A DNA stretch of 42,411 nt from an uncultured Pseudanabaenaceae cyanobacterium (lineage in GTDB: Bacteria; Cyanobacteriota; Cyanobacteriia; PCC-9006; JAAUQQ01). The notes beneath the pieces were generated by a model. That model was not told where the DNA came from. It saw only the letters and a program-made list of their open reading frames with translations, and made no database searches. How positions within the stretch are numbered: the first letter of the stretch is position 1; each line of letters opens with the position of its first letter. The position numbers and the translations under genes were made by a program. The stretch covers positions 1-42,411 of the forward strand of contig CALECT010000027.1 of NCBI GenBank assembly GCA_937949725.1, given 5' to 3'. Shown one piece after another: positions 38,072-42,411 of the stretch.

Positions 38072-38420
38072 CTAAAGAAACTTGAACCTGACGCGATCGC
38101 GTTCAGATACATCCATCAATCCGAATCGATCCATCCGAACGAACTAAACTAATAGAATCCGACTTCGACACATGCTGCCAGCAAGACCCTGCCAACCTAG
38201 GAATAAATTCCCAGGCGCAGAGCGCCTGTCAGCGAAAGCCGACTCAACGTCAGATTCGGCGAGGGTTTCAGCCCGTCAAAACGGACTTCGGCTCTTAGCT
38301 GGGAGCGAAACCTAAACCTCTCAGCGCCAATGCGGTAAAAGCCCAGGCGCTTGTCGAACTCCAGTCAGTTGAACGATTCCTTCCATTCTCCCACCCCCCA
38401 AAGCTCCTTATCTGCGACCC
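38072..38420. other. 349-bp gap between the ferredoxin remnant and the thioredoxin gene
   Basis: No gene. A short hairpin GAGCGCCTG-type repeat (CAGGCGC/GCGCCTG, 38212-38228) is the only structure found. I see no trace of the missing NIL-domain coding sequence in the next 100 bp. Confidence 0.45.
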
Positions 38421-39014
38421 ATGGCCGACACCAAAGCTTCCCAACCCAGCTCCTCCGGCGGCGACCAGCTGCGCAACGGCATCATCGCCCTCGTTGCAGT
38501 GGTCTTAACCGTTCTTGTATTCTTTGGCCTGCGGGTGCAAAGCACTGTGCCCACCCTGGGCAGCATGGCCGAAGCCGCCGTGCCTCTGGATGTCGCCCTA
38601 GCCAATGGCAAACCTTCCCTCGTGGAGTTCTATGCCGACTGGTGCGGCAGCTGCCAAGCCATGGTGCCCGCCATGGCCGAGATTGAAGAGCAATACAGCG
38701 GCGACATCAACTTCGTAATGCTCAACGTCGACAACGACAAATGGCTCCCCGAAATGGGCACCTACGACGTGGACGGCATCCCCCACTTCGAATTCTTCAA
38801 CGGTAACGGTCAGTCCGTCGCCTCCACCCTGGGCGAACAACCCCAAAACATCATGGCTGCGAACCTAAACGCCTTGATCGAGCAATCGCCCCTGCCCTAC
38901 GCCGAAGCCAAAGGCGCCATGTCAGAGAGCGATCGCGACCTAACCACCGCGACCCTTGGCAGCAGCAACGGCCAAACCGACCCCCGCAGCCACGGCGCCC
39001 AAGTCAAATCCTAA
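38421..39014 (+). CDS. txlA: Membrane-anchored thioredoxin-like protein (TxlA/HCF164 type)
   Basis: This 197-residue protein has a single N-terminal helix (about 20-37, NGIIALVAVVLTVLVFFGL) and a lumenal/periplasmic thioredoxin domain with WCGSC at 74-78 (FYADWCGSCQAM), cis-Pro region (DGIPHFEFF) and a polar Ser/Thr-rich C-terminus. HCF164 and TxlA pass electrons to cytochrome b6f and c-type cytochrome biogenesis proteins. The domain order fits. The C-terminal 40 residues (after EQSPLPYAEAKG) are low-complexity and unlike the core family. Confidence 0.87.
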   Translation: MADTKASQPSSSGGDQLRNGIIALVAVVLTVLVFFGLRVQSTVPTLGSMAEAAVPLDVALANGKPSLVEFYADWCGSCQAMVPAMAEIEEQYSGDINFVMLNVDNDKWLPEMGTYDVDGIPHFEFFNGNGQSVASTLGEQPQNIMAANLNALIEQSPLPYAEAKGAMSESDRDLTTATLGSSNGQTDPRSHGAQVKS

Positions 39015-39124
39015 AACGTCTAATTCTCTCAACCGCAAACCAGGCCAATCCCTGTCCCCCTTTCCAAGGGGGACCGCACAAAGTGCGAGGGGGTCTGCCT
39101 TGCCTCAACGCCGCCTAAACTGCC

Positions 39125-39574
39125 CTACCCCCGATTCTTAATCGTCATCACCCGAATCACCTGAAGCGCCAGCTCACTCGAAATCTCCAACTTATCCTCC
39201 AAATCCTTCAAGAACTGCTCCTCCTCCTCCGTCACAACACCATCCGCCAACACCAGATCCGTTGCCGTAATAAACGCCGTCTCCCGCAACTCCTGATCCA
39301 AAGAATCCTTCGCCGAAACAAACAGCGCCTCAACCCCCTTGCTCTGCAAACGAGCCAAGAGCTTGTCAAACAAGCGACGCATCATGTCATCGCGATAGCC
39401 CTTGAACAGCTTCATGCGCGACAAAATAAACGGAATACTTTGAGCCTCTTCCTCAGATAGATAACCATCGGATGCAACTGCCGCTAGGGCGATCGCCGCA
39501 AACGCCTCCGGAGCCGTCAGCGCCCCACCATCATCCACAACCGCAGGCTTCACAACCTTGTCAAATAAACCCAT
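39125..39574 (-). CDS. TerB-family protein
   Basis: This 149-residue protein has the helical TerB fold: APEAFAAIALAAVASDGYLSEEE with its acidic metal-binding-like residues, and VLADGVVTEEEEQFL repeating that pattern in the second half. TerB proteins bind divalent metal and occur in tellurite-resistance and stress-response loci, but this one stands alone, with no other ter genes. I prefer the ATG at 39574 to the GTG one codon upstream. Function unknown. Confidence 0.87.
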   Translation of the reverse strand: MGLFDKVVKPAVVDDGGALTAPEAFAAIALAAVASDGYLSEEEAQSIPFILSRMKLFKGYRDDMMRRLFDKLLARLQSKGVEALFVSAKDSLDQELRETAFITATDLVLADGVVTEEEEQFLKDLEDKLEISSELALQVIRVMTIKNRG

Positions 39575-39964
39575 CACACTGGCCCTCAGCCAAAATCAAC
39601 CCAACTGCACTCAGTTGCGCCCAATTATCATAGGCAATCTCCCAATCATTTTGTAACCAGAGTCCAGGAGAGTCCCATTCACGATTGAGATGACAATTGC
39701 TTATGGGCGGGGGCAAATACGGCAATCGCTGGGGGGCAGATGATCCCGTGACAATCGCAAACCTAAACCTATAATTAAGTTATAGAAAATCATTAGATTT
39801 GAAATGGCCGTTTAGGTAGAACTGTGAAGGTCGGCTATCTAATTCGGGCACCCATCGGGCACCTAGGACTCCGCTCCAACTGCCTTGTGCCCCAGCCAAC
39901 ATCTTTTCGATTCTGCCGACCGTCCCAGCGACTTTCCGCCCAAGAATCCCAGCAAGAGGACAGC
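39575..39964. promoter_or_regulatory. Divergent region between the terB-like gene and the 137-residue protein
   Basis: A 390-bp segment carrying both promoters. A 47-codon in-frame extension of the downstream gene (from 39824) lies in it but is low in coding character. No operator stands out. Confidence 0.4.
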
Positions 39965-40378
39965 ATGAGTAATACCGAAGCCTCCAAAGACAGCAGCGAC
40001 AAGGCTCCCGTCAGCCGCCAAAGCATGAAGCGCAGCCGCCGCACCCAAGCCGCCAGCCAACCCAAAACAGCTCGCCTCAAAGCAGGTCAGCCCGCCCCCG
40101 CAGAAACGAATGAGCCCGCTCAGCCCAGCGTCGAAGAAACCCACGCTCTCGTCGTGAGCTCTCGCCGCAAGCGCTACACCGACAACCGGCCCGTTGATCC
40201 CAGCCCCATCAACGTCTCCCAGACCGTGCGCATGGCTGGAAACCGTCCCATCCAAGCCTCCCCAGGAATGAGTGGGGAGACCCAACCCAACTTTAATGAT
40301 TCTCCCCAAATCATGAACCGGCCCATTGCTTCCAACACCAGCCCCGATGAGGAGGAAATACTGGGTTACTTGGATTAA
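39965..40378 (+). CDS. Conserved cyanobacterial hypothetical protein, disordered
   Basis: This 137-residue protein is rich in Ser, Pro, Arg and Gln and probably mostly disordered. It has a basic N-terminal half (SRQSMKRSRRTQAA) and an acidic C-terminal end (NTSPDEEEILGYLD). The start at 39965 (MSNTEASKD) has an AGAGGA ribosome site and fits better than the frame-open start at 39824. A hairpin follows at 40417-40460. I do not recognise a function; a protein- or nucleic-acid-binding tail is possible. Confidence 0.6.
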   Translation: MSNTEASKDSSDKAPVSRQSMKRSRRTQAASQPKTARLKAGQPAPAETNEPAQPSVEETHALVVSSRRKRYTDNRPVDPSPINVSQTVRMAGNRPIQASPGMSGETQPNFNDSPQIMNRPIASNTSPDEEEILGYLD

Positions 40379-40416
40379 TCATCCTCAGCCTTAAGTTTTG
40401 AATTTTTGTCTGGTTA

Positions 40417-40460
40417 ACAAACGGGTAGACAGGTCAACAATCTCCTGGTGACCCGTTTGT
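40417..40460. terminator. Hairpin after the 137-residue protein gene
   Basis: Ten-bp perfect arms ACAAACGGGT and ACCCGTTTGT with a 24-base loop, without a clear T-tract. A weak terminator or stability element. Confidence 0.5.
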
Positions 40461-40552
40461 CATGCCCCTTAAGTTATTAAAGTTAAGCTCGCAATTCCAG
40501 AAGAAGCTAGCCGCTTCATTCACCTTTCCATTCAGCTACCGAGTAATATCCC

Positions 40553-41236
40553 TTGGCTTCCGACTCCTCCTCATCCCTCAAGCGCCTCCCCCTCGTAGTA
40601 GGAACCCTCGGCGGCACATTGCTCCTCCTCAACCGAGCCTTCTTAACCCCAGCAATCTCAACCTCCCAATCGCGCTCCGATGCTCTAGGGGTCATCCTCA
40701 GCGCCCTACTCATTCTCACCGGGCTCCTGTGGCAACAGGCTCAACCCAAACTTCCCGAGGTCGTTGAGCTAGAAGGGGAAGAAGGCTTCGACCTAGACGA
40801 GGATTTGCCGGAGCCCGTCAAGCTAGAACTGGCCTGGCTCACCAAACTACTCCTCACGAACACTGCAACCAAGTCCCTCGTTATCTGGTACGACGAGCGC
40901 GTCATTGCTCGGCGCGGCGTCTTGATAGAAGAAGAGATGGAAGAGCCCGGCATCATCGTCGAGCGAGTCATGGACACTGAGAAATCCGTTTACCTCGTGG
41001 ACCTCAAGCTGTACCCCGGTCGCATTGAATTCAACTACCTGCCCAAGAACATCCAGGGCTTGATTTGCCACCCCCTTCCAGACCTACGCGAAGACGGCGA
41101 AGAAAGCCGAGGCGCGATTATCCTGGCAGCCAATGCACCCCGCAGCTACACCCAGCAAGATGAAGGCTGGATTGAAGCCATGTCCCAAAAACTGGCCAAA
41201 ACCCTAGACGAGCATATGCCTGAGCCGGACTATTGA
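40553..41236 (+). CDS. Cofactor assembly of complex C subunit B (CCB-type cytochrome b6 assembly)
   Basis: This 227-residue protein resembles the CCB2/CCB4 factors that attach the covalent heme ci to cytochrome b6 of the b6f complex. It has two N-terminal membrane helices (about 11-30 and 44-61, LPLVVGTLGGTLLLLNRAF and LGVILSALLILTGLL) and a soluble domain of mixed strands. Its start codon is a TTG at 40553; no in-frame ATG lies between the preceding in-frame stop and that point. The TxlA-type protein at 38421 acts in the same broad area, b6f assembly. A hairpin follows at 41275. Confidence 0.75.
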   Translation: MASDSSSSLKRLPLVVGTLGGTLLLLNRAFLTPAISTSQSRSDALGVILSALLILTGLLWQQAQPKLPEVVELEGEEGFDLDEDLPEPVKLELAWLTKLLLTNTATKSLVIWYDERVIARRGVLIEEEMEEPGIIVERVMDTEKSVYLVDLKLYPGRIEFNYLPKNIQGLICHPLPDLREDGEESRGAIILAANAPRSYTQQDEGWIEAMSQKLAKTLDEHMPEPDY

Positions 41237-41274
41237 TGCTGCGGTCAGGTCGCCCATGAAAATCGATCTCCTTA

Positions 41275-41321
41275 TTAGCGGCGTTTTGCAGTGCAGTCCA
41301 CACACAGCGAAACGCCGCTAA
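41275..41321. terminator. Hairpin after the CCB-type gene
   Basis: Twelve-bp perfect arms TTAGCGGCGTTT and AAACGCCGCTAA with a 23-base loop, 38 bp past the stop. No T-tract beyond TGTTT. Confidence 0.6.
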
Positions 41322-41431
41322 ATGTTTCTGGACCTGCTAGCCATAACCCAACCTTAAAGAACGGTATTTTCGCTCCCGATCGCTTCACCCCAGCCGCTAT
41401 CTTGGTATCAATCAAGATTTAGCGCGAAGGA

Positions 41432-41806
41432 TTGTCCGTGAATCCCAACAACCTTAAGTCAATCCAGATCCGGGGCCTGGGCGTTTGGCTCATCACCCTC
41501 TTGCTGCTCTTCGGCCTGGGCTCCATCCTGCCCGACTGGTTTATTGAGCTATCAGGCGTATTGATTGGATTAATCCTCATAGCTCCCGTAGCTGGCTTTT
41601 TCGGCCTGCGTTGGTGGCTTAACCGTAACCTCGTCCAGGGCAGCTGCCCCGTTTGCGCAGCCCCCGTCAGTGCCTTCAAAAGCAATGAGGTTCAATGCCA
41701 AAGCTGCGGTGAAAAGCTAGCGGTAGAAGACAGAGCGTTTGTTCGTCCTACCCCACCAGGAACTGTTGATGTGGAAGTCGTTTCCTCCCAAGCGATCGAC
41801 GATTAA
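41432..41806 (+). CDS. Small membrane protein with a C-terminal zinc-ribbon
   Basis: This 124-residue protein has two membrane helices (about 18-35 and 40-60; VWLITLLLLFGLGSI and LSGVLIGLILIAPVAGFFGL) and a C4 zinc-ribbon-like segment (C-x-x-C then C-x-x-C: SCPVCAAP ... VQCQSCGEK). The start is either TTG at 41432 or GTG at 41438 (VNPNNLKSI); there is no ATG. No function can be assigned. Confidence 0.72.
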   Translation: MSVNPNNLKSIQIRGLGVWLITLLLLFGLGSILPDWFIELSGVLIGLILIAPVAGFFGLRWWLNRNLVQGSCPVCAAPVSAFKSNEVQCQSCGEKLAVEDRAFVRPTPPGTVDVEVVSSQAIDD

Positions 41807-41911
41807 CCTGCCAGCACAAGGTAGAGGAACATTGGTATCGCCATATCCACCCAGCCATGCCAATCAGCCATTGAACCTGGCCTATAAGCTCAGCCCACTC
41901 AGACTCCTCGC

Positions 41912-42411
41912 TTAGCCCTTCGCAGCTGCGTGGGCCAAATCTTTCAAAGTCCCCAGCTCAGCCGGAACCACACAGCCCTCCTCTGTAATAATGCCTGCAA
42001 TTAACTCAGCAGGCGTCACATCAAAGGCTGGGTTATAAAACTCAGTACCAGCGGGACAAATAGGCTCTTCTCCAATGTGGGCAATTTCAGAAGGGTTCCG
42101 CTCCTCAATGGGAATAGAGCTGCCATCAGCTAAAGCAAAGTCCACCGTAGAGAGCGGTGCCGCGACATAGAACGGCACATTGTGGGCCTTGGCAATGAGA
42201 GCCAAACCATAGGTCCCAATCTTATTCGCAGCATCTCCATTGGCAGCAATGCGATCGGCTCCCACAATCACCACATCAATGCGCCCCTCCTTCATGCAAT
42301 GGGCCGCCATACTATCTGTAATGAGCGTGACCGGAATCTGTTCCTGAACACATTCCCAAGTGGTCAACCTCGCCCCCTGAAGCCGAGGCCGCGTTTCCCC
42401 GGCATAGACCC
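41912..42411 (-). CDS. mtnA: S-methyl-5-thioribose-1-phosphate isomerase, C-terminal part
   Basis: The reading frame enters from beyond the right edge and ends at a stop at 41912, giving about 166 residues. It starts [20 protein letters not shown] and contains the catalytic [18 protein letters not shown], with Asp240-equivalent, and the C-terminal FDVTPAELI. MtnA isomerises methylthioribose-1-phosphate to the ribulose form in the methionine salvage pathway. The N-terminal half, with the other catalytic residue, lies outside the window. It converges on the zinc-ribbon protein gene. Confidence 0.93.
   Translation of the reverse strand, partial: VYAGETRPRLQGARLTTWECVQEQIPVTLITDSMAAHCMKEGRIDVVIVGADRIAANGDAANKIGTYGLALIAKAHNVPFYVAAPLSTVDFALADGSSIPIEERNPSEIAHIGEEPICPAGTEFYNPAFDVTPAELIAGIITEEGCVVPAELGTLKDLAHAAAKG

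Overview
The window comes from a phycoerythrin-containing cyanobacterium. The evidence is a phycobilisome/phycoerythrin gene cluster, a CCB-type cytochrome b6 assembly factor, an HCF164/TxlA-type thioredoxin, PATAN-type signalling, and many copies of the cyanobacterial HIP1 octamer (GCGATCGC). Sequence alone does not fix the genus. A filamentous, Leptolyngbya-like lineage is plausible but unproven.

Layout. 1-5229 (minus): an RND efflux pump, whose C-terminus lies beyond the window edge, and its membrane fusion adaptor. 5931-8565: a hydroxyisobutyrate-dehydrogenase-like oxidoreductase, an FMN azoreductase and a divergent LysR regulator. 8690-20935: the phycoerythrin cluster. 21127-22437: bioA. 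22522-27788: two-component signalling (PATAN response regulator, REC-GAF-PAS histidine kinase, REC protein, GAF protein). 27982-30787: an SDR dehydrogenase and a nitrate/sulfonate-type ABC transporter without a binding protein. 30929-37279 (minus): a nuclease-helicase fusion, a SelW-like protein, a HepT/MntA toxin-antitoxin pair and an ABC-class ATPase. 37348-42411: membrane, redox and assembly proteins, a decayed ferredoxin, and the C-terminal part of mtnA.

The phycoerythrin cluster is the most interesting part. It holds two complete beta-alpha phycoerythrin operons. The plus-strand pair (14599-15708) is a standard CpeB/CpeA followed by the lyase genes cpeY and cpeZ. The minus-strand pair (10510-11639) is divergent, and its alpha subunit resembles marine Synechococcus phycoerythrin II (MpeA) in the 48-90 region while lacking the extra bilin cysteine of MpeA. 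Downstream of the divergent pair lies a linker with a CpcG-type domain and a hydrophobic C-terminal tail, like CpcL, the linker that anchors core-less rod antennae to the membrane. The cluster also holds a CpeE-like rod linker, a divergent phycobiliprotein-like protein, the lyases CpeF and CpeS, a small acidic protein upstream of cpeF, and nblA. My main hypothesis is that this organism builds two phycoerythrin antennae, one of them possibly a membrane-anchored rod made from the divergent phycoerythrin. Linker choice, membrane anchoring and photosystem partner are all inferred.

Regulatory structure is rich. There are intrinsic terminators after the divergent alpha gene, cpeE, cpeZ and nblA, a hairpin between cpeA and cpeY that may set the structural-to-lyase ratio, and a hairpin with a T-tract in the cpeE leader that could act as an attenuator. 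No tRNA, rRNA, CRISPR array or insertion sequence was recognised.
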